From Verrucomicrobia bacterium SCGC AAA164-E04 (lineage in GTDB: Bacteria > Verrucomicrobiota > Verrucomicrobiia > Limisphaerales > AAA164-E04), in the NCBI GenBank assembly GCA_000383715.1, contig KB911838.1, positions 62,001 to 126,000 of the forward strand: a DNA stretch of 64,000 nt, written 5' to 3'. This document shows, in pieces, positions 45,342 through 54,042 of the stretch. The position numbers and the translations under genes are program-made. A model generated the notes under the pieces. It ran no database searches and was not told the DNA's origin. It saw only the letters and a program-made list of their open reading frames with translations. Every line of letters starts with the position of its first letter. Within the stretch, counting starts at the first letter, position 1.

Positions 45342-45872
45342 TCAAGGGGGAGCTGTTTTCGGCGGTGGAACAATGGTTTGAATGGCGTCTTCAGGAAGGA
45401 CTCCACCGACGCGCCATTGATTTTCTTCCAGTGCCATGACATATGAATACACTGCAGTGGGCCTCCCCTCCATGCTCAGGCGCGCTCGTACCAAAGCCTG
45501 CGATCCGTCATCATAAACTTCGCTGAACTCCAGTTGTTCATAGCGCAGCATGGGCTCAAATTGAATCCGAATCATTCTTTCGAACTCGGTCAATGGAATT
45601 TGGCTGCGAATTCCAAAGGATGCAGATTGGTAGGCCTCATCAAATTGTTCTGACCGTATCGCATTGAGTTGTTTTGCCAGAACATCCATGACAGCCCTGC
45701 GGGTGGGTCGATCGCTTGGGAATACCTTGATCGTTTGTTGGCGTGGAGCTTTTGGCCTGAAAGGCATCACCTTTGGAGAAGCATAATCAGAAATCAGCAC
45801 AGGTAAATAAATCACCGCTCCGAGAAGGAGCAATGTCCCAATCGTTTCCTTGAAGGTCCAATGTATTTTCAT
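45342..45872 (-). CDS. DUF4864-like membrane-anchored protein
   Basis: The 176-residue protein begins with one hydrophobic segment (TIGTLLLLGAVIYLPVLI) that should act as an uncleaved anchor. The rest, at about 55-170, resembles DUF4864 in the segments VMDVLAKQLNAIRSEQFDEA, YQSASFGIRSQIPLTEFERM and ALVRARLSMEGRPTAVYSYV. Proteins of this kind form an NTF2-like fold, a small binding pocket. No catalytic residues can be assigned. It lies 49 bases downstream of the sulfatase gene on the same strand and may be the last gene of that unit. The end is proline-rich (PPPKTAPP). Confidence 0.65.
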   Translation of the reverse strand: MKIHWTFKETIGTLLLLGAVIYLPVLISDYASPKVMPFRPKAPRQQTIKVFPSDRPTRRAVMDVLAKQLNAIRSEQFDEAYQSASFGIRSQIPLTEFERMIRIQFEPMLRYEQLEFSEVYDDGSQALVRARLSMEGRPTAVYSYVMALEENQWRVGGVLPEDAIQTIVPPPKTAPP

Positions 45873-45921
45873 TTGCTGAAGCCGTCCCCGTTCTGCCTTG
45901 TTGAGTAGAGATAGACTCCAG

Positions 45922-47280
45922 TCATGGCTTTTGCCAGTTTACCCGGCCAGCCTCCTGAATGTGATCCATTAATCCTCGAACCAGCATGCGGTGGATGCCC
46001 GGGTTATCCTTGGAAAGATCGGTGGTTTCCTGAGGATCTTTTTCGATGTTGTATAGTTCGTAAGGGGTAAAAGGTGAGTTTTGAACCAGCTTCCAATTCC
46101 CTCTTCTAAAGGCGTAATAATCACGACCTTGATAACGCATATTGCCTTCACGTCTTACCCAAACCATGTCCCTCGTTTGTTGCGGAGACTTTTCTCCGCG
46201 GAGAGTCGAGAGAAATGACTGCCCTTCCACTTGAGTAGAGATAGGTTTTCCGGCTACCTCACAAAGAGTGGGATAAATATCCATGGTCATCAGCAATTGA
46301 TCAGATCGGCCACCTGGTTCAATGACTCCCGGCCAAACCGCACATGCTGGAACGATGATACCGCCCTCATACATGTCCTGCTTTCCCCCGCGAAAAGGGC
46401 CGCAATGTGCCCCGACATTCAACTGCCCGCCGTTATCACTTGTAAAGATGATCAGCGTTTCTTCCAACTGATTCGAAACTTGGAGTGCTTCAATGACCGT
46501 TCCAATGCCATAGTCCATATGCTCAATGAGAGCGACGAGCTTAGCCCTTCTGTCGGTGATGTTGGATTCTCTTGCCTTGACTCGTTGATACCAGGCATCG
46601 GGTGGTTGAATCGGCGTGTGTGGAGCGTTGTATGCTAGGTAAAGAAAAAAGGGTTTCTGCTGGTCTTCCTGCTCAAGGATGTAATCTGATGCCCACTGTG
46701 AGAAGAGATCCGTCGCATGTCCAACGGGGTGGATGGGATCCCTGTTACGTCGCATGTAATGTTTTCCATGTCTGCGATGGTTATAATAATCATCCATCAT
46801 ATCCCCCAGAAAGCCGTGGAAAAAATCGAACCCGCGCTCGGTGGGAGTGTTGGGAGATTCGAGCCCCAGATGCCATTTGCCAATGAGGGCATTATGATAT
46901 CCCGCCGATTTCAATTGCTCTGGCAGCATTTTAGCCTTCGGATCCAAATATCCCCAGCTATCTGCAGGATGGGTGCGTATGACGCCAGGTACGCCCACTA
47001 AATCTGGATAACGCCCACTCAACAAGGCCGCTCGAGTAGGGGAACATACAGGGCAGTTGGCATAAAACTGATCAAAGCGCACGCCTGCATCCATCAAGGA
47101 GTCAATGTTGGGAGTTTGAAGGTCCTTGGCTCCGTAGCTCGATAAATCTCCATAACCAAGATCATCCACCAGGATTACCAGGATATTGGGTTGCTGAACG
47201 GTCTTTTTATTTTCTTCTGCCCGAACGTAAATTCCAAAAATGAGTAACCACAAGCAAAGTAGAAACGATGTTTTTCGCAT
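45922..47280 (-). CDS. Secreted type I sulfatase
   Basis: The 452-residue exported protein has a signal peptide (FLLCLWLLIFGIYVRA) and the sulfatase fold. PNILVILVDDLGYGDL supplies metal ligands D39/D40. CPVCSPTRAALLSGRYP contains C79-x-P-x-R, the cysteine that is converted to the catalytic formylglycine. Further landmarks are LIGKWHLG, DFFHGFLGDMMDDYYNH, LAYNAPHTPIQPP and IIFTSDNGG. It removes sulfate from an organic ester, probably on a sulfated polysaccharide, outside the cytoplasm. Formylglycine-generating enzyme is not in this window. The gene lies between the CBM6-like surface protein and the DUF4864-like gene on the minus strand. Confidence 0.93.
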   Translation of the reverse strand: MRKTSFLLCLWLLIFGIYVRAEENKKTVQQPNILVILVDDLGYGDLSSYGAKDLQTPNIDSLMDAGVRFDQFYANCPVCSPTRAALLSGRYPDLVGVPGVIRTHPADSWGYLDPKAKMLPEQLKSAGYHNALIGKWHLGLESPNTPTERGFDFFHGFLGDMMDDYYNHRRHGKHYMRRNRDPIHPVGHATDLFSQWASDYILEQEDQQKPFFLYLAYNAPHTPIQPPDAWYQRVKARESNITDRRAKLVALIEHMDYGIGTVIEALQVSNQLEETLIIFTSDNGGQLNVGAHCGPFRGGKQDMYEGGIIVPACAVWPGVIEPGGRSDQLLMTMDIYPTLCEVAGKPISTQVEGQSFLSTLRGEKSPQQTRDMVWVRREGNMRYQGRDYYAFRRGNWKLVQNSPFTPYELYNIEKDPQETTDLSKDNPGIHRMLVRGLMDHIQEAGRVNWQKP

Positions 47281-47423
47281 GTGTACACGTTACATCAGAT
47301 TTTGATTTCATCGAACTTTTTGTGTCTTCATGTATGATGTGAGCTTTATGTATCCAATGCCGCCTGCAGGATAAGACGAACTCCAATGCTTCAAGAGGGG
47401 GCATTCCAGCTGCTTCTGTCAAA

Positions 47424-49337
47424 TTATTCGGCAATGAAAAATGTCTGTGAATTCTCAGGGATCACCGTAAAGGGTGAACTTGCTTCTTTCACAGGTGTGT
47501 ATTCACTCGTGAGAGATGCTGCGCTCTTAAGGGTTCCCGCATATTCAATCACCAAATGATTGCCGTCTCTGGCAAATGAGATGATTTCACCTGGCTCAAC
47601 GGTGCTTGCTGCAGGAAGAAAAATGAAGTAATCGAGATCATGACTTGATTCGGCCAAGGTCGTCATACGGATAACTTCCGTTCCCCCAAGTTCAACTCTT
47701 GCCAAAGCGTCTCCCTCGCCGGGTTGGGAATCTGTTTCTCGCAGGGGAAAAAGTTCAAATGTGTTCGAGTCCGCCGTGGCTCTTCCTGGATTCAATAAAG
47801 CGACGGTATTTACTGTCAACTCGCCTGATTCTGGATTTGCGCTGACCAGGCCAAGTGAGGCATTTATGGGCGTGCCCTCGGATGAAGCTCTGACAAAAAT
47901 ATGATATTCAAATTTTGAGCCATTGGCTGACAAGGGGAATTCCCTTGTATAATTCAACCATTCCCCCTTGTTATTATCTGTGACCGAATGATTGGTGATG
48001 ACGGAAAAGGTGCCACGCTTTGTATCTTCTTGGCTGGTTCTCCTGACGGTTTCAACACCCGTGTCCGGGCGATAAGCGCTGAGGGGTTTTCCATTGGTGC
48101 TTGGATCTTCAAAATAATCCACTCCAAAATCAGTGTCGGCATCCACATCAGTTTCACCAGCGCCATTTCCCCGATTACGATACGCGCCACCAGGATAGGC
48201 TCCTGTCATTCCGGTTGGGGTTCGTTGTTCCCACTGCCCTCTGCCGAAATCGAAGTCTTCGGCTTCAATAAAAAGTAAACCTTCAGCGCCAAAAACCGCA
48301 GTGGTGAAACTGGATGCAATCTCACGTATGCCTGACTCTGAATCAAAACTAAGTGTCCAATCATATTGAGTAAACGCACTCAGTTCGTTGAGCTCGATAG
48401 AGACATTCAACGTATCTCCTGTCACTTGTATCTGAGGTGTTACTGGTTCGCCGTTGAGTGTGGCAGCAATCGAGTCGTTGGAAACGCTCGAAAGATCATG
48501 TTTGATTTCTATTTCGAGCGCAGATTGGTTCAAAAACACTCCCTTGGCATCGGGAGAAGGGGTTGATCGGACAAAACTAGTCAATGGATCGGGCTGGTTA
48601 CTGAATGTTCTCAACCCTCCCTCTGTATTCAAAAGGATGCGGTTTTCTTCCGAATCAAGCGTCCACCACTCAAAGCTCGCATTGCCATCTCCGGTATACC
48701 AGAGCGTACGGAACTGATAGATTCCAGTTTGCTCGAAGTTCAGATCAAATCGCGTGGTCATTGCTTCCTGATGCCCATCCACTTCAGCAATCCTGATAAT
48801 ATCCATCACGTCATTAACATTGCCGGTGGTAACCGTGAACCCACCGCTTGCGTTCAGACCAAATGAATAGGTTCCAGGTTCGGGAATCTCGATCAGTATT
48901 AGGATTTCGGCTGTCAGGAATGAGGTTTTTTCTTCGAACCCCGGTATGCCTGGAATGATCTGTTCCTCATTGGCTGCACCTGCGGCTTTACCGTCTTGCT
49001 CCAGATCGATAGCTCCCTCAACGAGGAAAGTGTGTCCTAAAATCCAATCCTCCCTTGTTGCTCCCGTTTCCTTGGCGAAGTTTTCCAGTGGAAATCCAAG
49101 TGAATCAGGCCGCATTCCGGCAAGCACTTTTTCGCGTTCTGATTCCGTATTCAATAAATCTTCGTTGGCCTGATGGATGCGTATTTGGAAACCAGGCTGC
49201 GATAATTCAGTTCTTCCTGACAAATCAAATTTGCCCGGTATCTGGATTGGCTCGAGTTGAGCCTGCAAGGTCAAAACCCTAAAACCTGCCGTCAGTGAGA
49301 CAAGCGCCAAAAATGCTTTGCTAAGAACCTGCTGCAT
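47424..49337 (-). CDS. Secreted multidomain protein with CBM6-like domain
   Basis: The 637-residue protein has a signal peptide. A PA14-like beta region covers about 105-245 (EDWILGHTFLVEGAIDLEQD, IPEPGTYSFGLNASGGFTVT, TGIYQFRTLWYTGDGNASFE). A bacterial Ig/Big_5-like domain lies at about 255-345 (VRSTPSPDAKGVFLNQSALE). A CBM6-like domain follows at about 350-560 (LLFIEAEDFDFGRGQWEQRT, GEWLNYTREFPL, YHIFVRASSEGTP). The final 55 residues repeat the tail type found at the end of the LamG protein at 1-1035 (HLVIEYAGTLKSAASLTS, SPFTVIPENSQTFFIAE). It probably binds a polysaccharide at the cell surface. It sits 4 bases after tag and upstream of the sulfatase, so co-expression with the sulfatase is plausible. 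Confidence 0.78.
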   Translation of the reverse strand: MQQVLSKAFLALVSLTAGFRVLTLQAQLEPIQIPGKFDLSGRTELSQPGFQIRIHQANEDLLNTESEREKVLAGMRPDSLGFPLENFAKETGATREDWILGHTFLVEGAIDLEQDGKAAGAANEEQIIPGIPGFEEKTSFLTAEILILIEIPEPGTYSFGLNASGGFTVTTGNVNDVMDIIRIAEVDGHQEAMTTRFDLNFEQTGIYQFRTLWYTGDGNASFEWWTLDSEENRILLNTEGGLRTFSNQPDPLTSFVRSTPSPDAKGVFLNQSALEIEIKHDLSSVSNDSIAATLNGEPVTPQIQVTGDTLNVSIELNELSAFTQYDWTLSFDSESGIREIASSFTTAVFGAEGLLFIEAEDFDFGRGQWEQRTPTGMTGAYPGGAYRNRGNGAGETDVDADTDFGVDYFEDPSTNGKPLSAYRPDTGVETVRRTSQEDTKRGTFSVITNHSVTDNNKGEWLNYTREFPLSANGSKFEYHIFVRASSEGTPINASLGLVSANPESGELTVNTVALLNPGRATADSNTFELFPLRETDSQPGEGDALARVELGGTEVIRMTTLAESSHDLDYFIFLPAASTVEPGEIISFARDGNHLVIEYAGTLKSAASLTSEYTPVKEASSPFTVIPENSQTFFIAE

Positions 49338-49341
49338 TTGT

Positions 49342-49917
49342 CTAATCTATCAAATCCAGGTGACGAAAACAACTCACGATGTGGTCATTTACAACACCTG
49401 CGGCTTGTAGAAATGCATAACAAATTGTTGAGCCTACAAAAGAGAACCCATCGGCCTTGAGGGATTTACTAACCCGGTCGGATAGCGAGGTTGATGCGGG
49501 GATTTGATCCATCGATCGCCATTGGTTCTGAAGCGTCTTACCTTCGGTGAAACGCCAAATATACGAGTCAAACGAACCATGCGATTCCTGAATTTTCAAA
49601 AACGCTTTGGCATTCTTGACGGTTGCCTGAATCTTGAGGCGGTTGCGAATGATCGCTGGATTGATGCGGGCTTTCTCAATTTCGGCCGCCGACATGCCTG
49701 CGACTTTTTGAGGATCAAAGTTTTTGAATACCTGGCGAAACGCCTCTCGCTTATGCAGCACGGTTCGCCATGACAAGCCCGCTTGAAAGGAGTCCAGCAG
49801 TATGAATTCGAACCATTTCAGGTCGTGATGCACGGGGACTCCCCACTCTTTATCGTGGTAATTCAGCATCAATGGGTCTGATCCTGGCCATTTGCAGCGT
49901 TCGGTCTTCTTTTGCAT
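49342..49917 (-). CDS. tag: DNA-3-methyladenine glycosylase I
   Basis: Tag removes 3-methyladenine from alkylated DNA to start base-excision repair. The 191-residue protein has the typical family parts: CKWPGSDPLMLNYHDKEWGV at the N-terminus with the zinc ligands C8 and H21, FEFILLDSFQAGLSWRTVLH, FSFVGSTICYAFLQAAGVVN (KADGFSFVG context), and the C-terminal VNDHIVSCFRH, which carries the second H/C zinc pair. Length is normal. It heads the leftward gene group with the surface protein and sulfatase at a 4-base gap; this functional mix suggests adjacency, not a shared role. Confidence 0.95.
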   Translation of the reverse strand: MQKKTERCKWPGSDPLMLNYHDKEWGVPVHHDLKWFEFILLDSFQAGLSWRTVLHKREAFRQVFKNFDPQKVAGMSAAEIEKARINPAIIRNRLKIQATVKNAKAFLKIQESHGSFDSYIWRFTEGKTLQNQWRSMDQIPASTSLSDRVSKSLKADGFSFVGSTICYAFLQAAGVVNDHIVSCFRHLDLID

Positions 49918-50150
49918 GTAAGGAGCCTATAGTAACTCTGCAGCATTTTTCCAGAAATCCTCCTCATTCAGGGGAGGCAACCTTCGATTACAGGAACTTG
50001 GCCCAGGCAAGGTTCATCAAGAGCTAAGAGATCAGACGATAGTTTGAAGTAATGCAAGGTGGTTGATTTGCCTGCCAAAGGCTGAACGATCCCCTCGCTC
50101 GCGTTGCTTGTCGACTTGTCTAAGATGGGTTTATCCATCATATTTCAACC

Positions 50151-50600
50151 ATGGCATACGAATGGAAGCATCGACGTCGAGTGGAGTTTTCGGAGACAGA
50201 TATGGCGGGGATCGTGCATTTCTCAAATTTCTTCCGTTACATGGAATCTGCCGAGCATGCGTTCTTTCGCTCTCTCGGTCACAGTGTGACTCTTTCCGAC
50301 ATTGACAATGCGCTTGGATTGCCACGAGTCCATGCGCATTGCGATTATAAACGCCCTCTGCGATTCGAGGATGAAGTTGAAATACATCTACTGATAGAAT
50401 CCGTGAAGCACAAATCCCTTACTTACCAATTTCGTTTTTACCGGCTTCAGGGCGGCAAAGTCATGGAGGAAGTTGCTCAGGGGCGGATTACCATCGTTTG
50501 CGTTCGGAAGGCTTCTGATGGGGGGTTGAGCGCTTCCTCTCTGCCAGAAGTCATTCGCGAAAAAATACAAGCTGCCCCTGCCGAACGGCTCATCCCTTAA
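50151..50600 (+). CDS. YbgC/4HBT acyl-CoA thioesterase
   Basis: The 149-residue hotdog-fold protein has the motif VEFSETDMAGIVHFSNFFRY, with the catalytic aspartate of the D-x-x-G-x-V-H-x-x-N/S-F pattern. LGLPRVHAHCDYKRPLRFED and LTYQFRFYRLQGGKVMEEVA follow. It should hydrolyse acyl-CoA thioesters in the cytoplasm. It is similar in fold, but not close in sequence, to the thioesterase at 23349-23789. Its stop codon shares the palindrome TTAA (50597-50600) with the stop codon of the convergent hslR gene, so the coding regions overlap by 4 bases. No ybgF/tol-pal genes are near, so involvement in the Tol system is not indicated. Confidence 0.82.
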   Translation: MAYEWKHRRRVEFSETDMAGIVHFSNFFRYMESAEHAFFRSLGHSVTLSDIDNALGLPRVHAHCDYKRPLRFEDEVEIHLLIESVKHKSLTYQFRFYRLQGGKVMEEVAQGRITIVCVRKASDGGLSASSLPEVIREKIQAAPAERLIP

Positions 50601-50986
50601 CCCCAATCCAGTTCATCCAGTTTTCTGCGGTCACGTTTGGTAGGGCGGCCAGTTCCCTTCCTGTGCAGGACAACAGGTTGAAGTGCTTTCACATTTGTTT
50701 TTGGTCTTAAATCTTCCGGGGGTGTTAATTCCTCGAGATAGTCTGCTACTTCCTTGGCGCTGACACGCCGTTCAAGTAATTCCAATACCTTGACCTTACG
50801 TTGCACAAACCCGCATCTCGCTTGTACTGTTTCCCCGATATGGATGAAACGGGCGGCCTTGACATTGTGGCCATTCAATTTGACGTGTCCGGCCTTGCAG
50901 GCCTGCATGGCCAGCGACCTCGTTTTGTAAAGACGAACCGCCCACAGCCACTTGTCAATTCTCACGCGTTCATTCGTAACCGTCAT
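50597..50986 (-). CDS. hslR: S4-domain RNA-binding protein, Hsp15 type
   Basis: The 129-residue basic protein resembles Hsp15. The N-terminal S4 RNA-binding fold reads VRIDKWLWAVRLYKTRSLAM, ACKAGHVKLNGHNVKAARFI and HIGETVQARCGFVQRKVKVL. A charged, probably flexible C-terminal end follows (LHRKGTGRPTKRDRRKLDEL), with RPTKRDRR resembling the RPDKKERR of E. coli HslR. Hsp15 binds the free 50S subunit carrying nascent peptidyl-tRNA and helps recycle stalled ribosomes. It is convergent with the thioesterase gene, sharing stop-codon bases, and follows the MarR gene leftward at a 39-base gap, so the two may be co-transcribed. No heat-shock promoter could be identified. Confidence 0.85.
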   Translation of the reverse strand: MTVTNERVRIDKWLWAVRLYKTRSLAMQACKAGHVKLNGHNVKAARFIHIGETVQARCGFVQRKVKVLELLERRVSAKEVADYLEELTPPEDLRPKTNVKALQPVVLHRKGTGRPTKRDRRKLDELDWG

Positions 50987-51025
50987 GATCTCTTTTAGCG
51001 GTAAAAGGGGCAGACTGCTGAAACC

Positions 51026-51550
51026 TCAGTCTTTCCTGAGTGACTTTCTGGGGGAGTTTTCGGCTGCTTCGCGACACGCATCGGCAATCGTTGTCAATTC
51101 CTGAAGGAATAACCTTTTGCTCTCCTCTGACAGGGATTGAAGTACTTCGCGCTGAAGTTCCACAGCGATATCCTTTGCTTGTTGAAAACTATCGTAACCA
51201 TAGGTTTTCAGCAATATACGCCGTGCTCTTCGGTCATTTGGATCAATTTTTCGTTCTATAAAATCAGCGCGCTCCATTCGATCAAGCAACGAGGCTACTG
51301 TGTTTGGATCACTTGACATGCGAGAGGTAAGTTGTTTCTGGGTCAGTCCCTCCTCACTCCCCTGAGCCAGGGTGCGCATGACTGTATACTGATCCGGGGT
51401 CATATTCAGGTGTGCGACCCGTCGTCGAAAGGCTTGGTTCAAACCATACCAAGCCCTCCTGAGCAGCATCGGAAACACTGATCTCTCCTTGGGGAATGCT
51501 CCGTTTTGGTCTGGGGGGGAATTTAACAGGATTTCATCCAGGTCAGGCAT
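51026..51550 (-). CDS. MarR-family transcriptional regulator
   Basis: The 174-residue protein has a winged helix-turn-helix of the MarR type: LRRAWYGLNQAFRRRVAHLN, MTPDQYTVMRTLAQGSEEGL, TQKQLTSRMSSDPNTVASLL (recognition helix), DRMERADFIERKIDPNDRRA (the typical wing) and RRILLKTYG. An N-terminal extension (about 20 residues) and a C-terminal helical dimerisation region complete it. It would act as a dimer, binding a palindromic operator and responding to a small ligand. The neighbours give two candidate targets: the divergent PQQ-propeller gene at 51657 (107-base spacer) and its own promoter. No clear palindrome in the spacer was recognised. Confidence 0.88.
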   Translation of the reverse strand: MPDLDEILLNSPPDQNGAFPKERSVFPMLLRRAWYGLNQAFRRRVAHLNMTPDQYTVMRTLAQGSEEGLTQKQLTSRMSSDPNTVASLLDRMERADFIERKIDPNDRRARRILLKTYGYDSFQQAKDIAVELQREVLQSLSEESKRLFLQELTTIADACREAAENSPRKSLRKD

Positions 51551-51656
51551 GGTGCGACTGTCTAATTTATTACGTGTAGGTATTATTTTTTATTGCATCA
51601 AAGGGTTGAATGTAGAATAGTCACCATCATTCGGGAAGCAAATTCAGGTTTCAATC

Positions 51657-53990
51657 ATGCTCGCCCGAGCATCAATTCAGCACAGTCCTATGAATACTCA
51701 ACATATGCAATTTCCTCACCTCAAACCGCTTGTTGCCTGTACGGCTTTTCTGCTTGTGCTTAGTATGCAGGCTGCATCGGTCAAGGGTTGGCTTCACTGG
51801 CGTGGCCCCCACCAGAATGGTACCTCCGATGAAATTAATCTTATCGAAGACATCGAATTGGGAGGGAAAAATCATCTTTGGTCTTTTGAAATGCCTGGAC
51901 GTGGTGAGGCTGTGATCGCTGATGGACGTGTTTATGCCTGGGGTTATGAGGGTACAGGCCCTGATCTACGCGAGTATTTGACGTGTCTGGAAGAATCAAC
52001 TGGAAAAGTGATCTGGCAGTATGGATTCAATGATTTTCTCAGCGACACGGTTTACAATCGCTACACGGTCGGGGCAGTGACCGTCGATGAAGAGACAGGT
52101 AACGTTTATCTGATGTCTACTGTCGGGGAAATGACTTGTTTTGATCGGGATGGCAAACTGCTTTGGCAGCACTCGATGATGGAACGTTTTGGAATGTTGA
52201 CCTTCCCCAATGGTCGCCGAGGGGCAGCAGTTATTGATGGAGACCTAGTCATTCACCACTGTATTACCAGCTACTGGGGAGCTCAAGGCCCCGCTCGGGA
52301 TCGTTTTTTTGCTTTTAACAAGCGGACAGGTGATTTGGTCTGGTCCAGCACACCTGGTACACCACCCAAAGACAGCTCTTTCAGTTCACCGGTTCTTGGG
52401 TATTACAATAACAAGCGCGTGCTTTATGCGGGGACTGGTTGCGGTAATTTAGTCGCCGTCAACACAAGAACAGGTGACCCTTTATGGAGATATCATTTTT
52501 CGTATGGCGGTGTGAATTCCTCGCTGTTGCTTCATGACAATAACAAGATCATTGCAATTCATGGTAAGGAAAATCTGGACTCATCCGAGGTTGGCCGCAT
52601 GGCCGCTATAAAGATTGGTGCCGAACCTTTAAAGGGTGAGTCCGGTCCTGTTGTCTTGACAAAAGAACAGGAGCTCTGGCGCTTACCTCACGTCATGTTC
52701 ACTAGCTCACCCGTGCTCGTCGAAGATAAGGTTTACCAGGTAACCCACACAGGTGAATTGATCTGTGTGGATGCCAATTCAGGTAAAGAACTATGGCATC
52801 ACAAACTTGAGAATGGTCAACTGCACGCGTCTCCTCTTTATGCTGATGGTAAACTCTATGTGCCAATGGGGAATGGTAACTTCTACATCCTTCGCTTGAA
52901 AAATGATGGAGTGGATGTGTTGGATAAAGTGAAATTGGCAGGCGGATGCCTGGGAGCTCCCACGGTGTGGAACGGGAAAATCTACGTGCATTCGATGGAG
53001 AAGCTTTATTGTTTTGGGAACACTGAAAAACGCGCCAAGCCATTGATGGCCAAGACAATCAAACCCAAGATAAGCAAGGGTGAGGTCGTCAAGTTGCAGG
53101 TAGTGCCACCCGATGTATTGCTTGCTCCAGGCGACAATGCCCGAGTAAGGGTCACCGGTCTGGATAAAGATGGTTGGGTTGTTGACCGTCGTGTGCGTCC
53201 GGACTGGGACTCCTTCATTCCCCCAACCGCAAAAGTAAAATCAAAAGCGGACGCCTCTTTCACTCGCGGAAACCGGATTCGTGCGGACAAGGAGGGATCC
53301 ACATCTGCAGGTGCTTTCAAGGGAACTGATGGTGATGCCTCCGGTATCCTGCGTGCTCGCATTCTCCCTGGACTGCCATTCAAAGAAGATTTCGAGTCTT
53401 TCACGATCAATGAAACCTATCCTTCAAGCCATCGGGAGGCCGGAGTCAACTATGCTTACCCTCCATTGCCCTGGATTGGGGCCCGCTTCAAGTGGGATAT
53501 TCGTGATATGGAAAGCAACAAGGTTTTGGTCAAAACTCTGGATAATGTTCTGTTCCAGAGGGCGACTTCGTTTATCGGCCATCCCGATTCTTCCAATTAT
53601 ACCCTCGAAGTTGACGTCATGACCGACGGGAACCGTCGCATGAAATCCAACGTGGGTGTCATCAATCAACGTTATGTGATCGCTTTGATCGGGAACTGGC
53701 AAGAGCTGGAAATCAGCTCCAACCATGACCGTATCAAAGTCTCGGTGCCTTTCAAATGGTCCACCAAGAAATGGTATCGTATCAAATCAAGAGTGGATAT
53801 TGACGGCGACGGTTCTGGGGTGGTGAGAGCCAAGGCCTGGCCACGTGACGAAGCTGAGCCTGAAAAGTGGACTCTCGAAGTGCCGCACAAGGTAGCTCAT
53901 CCCAAAGGAGCGCCGGGCCTCTACGGGTTCTCACCTCAAACGCGCTACAGCGTTTATGTCGACAATGTTTCCGTGTATCCCAATGAATAG
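51657..53990 (+). CDS. Secreted PQQ-like beta-propeller protein with C-terminal extension
   Basis: An in-frame ATG at 51690 or 51705 may be the true start, because a signal peptide begins at MQFPHLKPLVACTAFLLVLS. The mature N-terminal part opens with WLHWRGPHQNGTSDEINLIE, typical of PQQ-like quinoprotein propellers. Repeated blades such as GEAVIADGRVYAWG, GNVYLMSTVGEMTCFDRDGK, GKELWHHKLENGQLHASPLY and VWNGKIYVHSMEKLYCFG end near residue 465. The remaining 300 residues are beta-rich, with segments VTGLDKDGWVVDRRV, PFKEDFESFTINETY and NYTLEVDVMTDGNRRMKSN, and end in a concanavalin-like domain. It is likely a surface or periplasmic binding or oxidising protein; PQQ binding itself is not proved. 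A partner propeller gene follows closely. Confidence 0.8.
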   Translation: MLARASIQHSPMNTQHMQFPHLKPLVACTAFLLVLSMQAASVKGWLHWRGPHQNGTSDEINLIEDIELGGKNHLWSFEMPGRGEAVIADGRVYAWGYEGTGPDLREYLTCLEESTGKVIWQYGFNDFLSDTVYNRYTVGAVTVDEETGNVYLMSTVGEMTCFDRDGKLLWQHSMMERFGMLTFPNGRRGAAVIDGDLVIHHCITSYWGAQGPARDRFFAFNKRTGDLVWSSTPGTPPKDSSFSSPVLGYYNNKRVLYAGTGCGNLVAVNTRTGDPLWRYHFSYGGVNSSLLLHDNNKIIAIHGKENLDSSEVGRMAAIKIGAEPLKGESGPVVLTKEQELWRLPHVMFTSSPVLVEDKVYQVTHTGELICVDANSGKELWHHKLENGQLHASPLYADGKLYVPMGNGNFYILRLKNDGVDVLDKVKLAGGCLGAPTVWNGKIYVHSMEKLYCFGNTEKRAKPLMAKTIKPKISKGEVVKLQVVPPDVLLAPGDNARVRVTGLDKDGWVVDRRVRPDWDSFIPPTAKVKSKADASFTRGNRIRADKEGSTSAGAFKGTDGDASGILRARILPGLPFKEDFESFTINETYPSSHREAGVNYAYPPLPWIGARFKWDIRDMESNKVLVKTLDNVLFQRATSFIGHPDSSNYTLEVDVMTDGNRRMKSNVGVINQRYVIALIGNWQELEISSNHDRIKVSVPFKWSTKKWYRIKSRVDIDGDGSGVVRAKAWPRDEAEPEKWTLEVPHKVAHPKGAPGLYGFSPQTRYSVYVDNVSVYPNE

Positions 53991-54042
53991 GGATACGTCT
54001 TATCGAGAGTATCTAAATTTTAAAAGAATAGATAATAATCTT

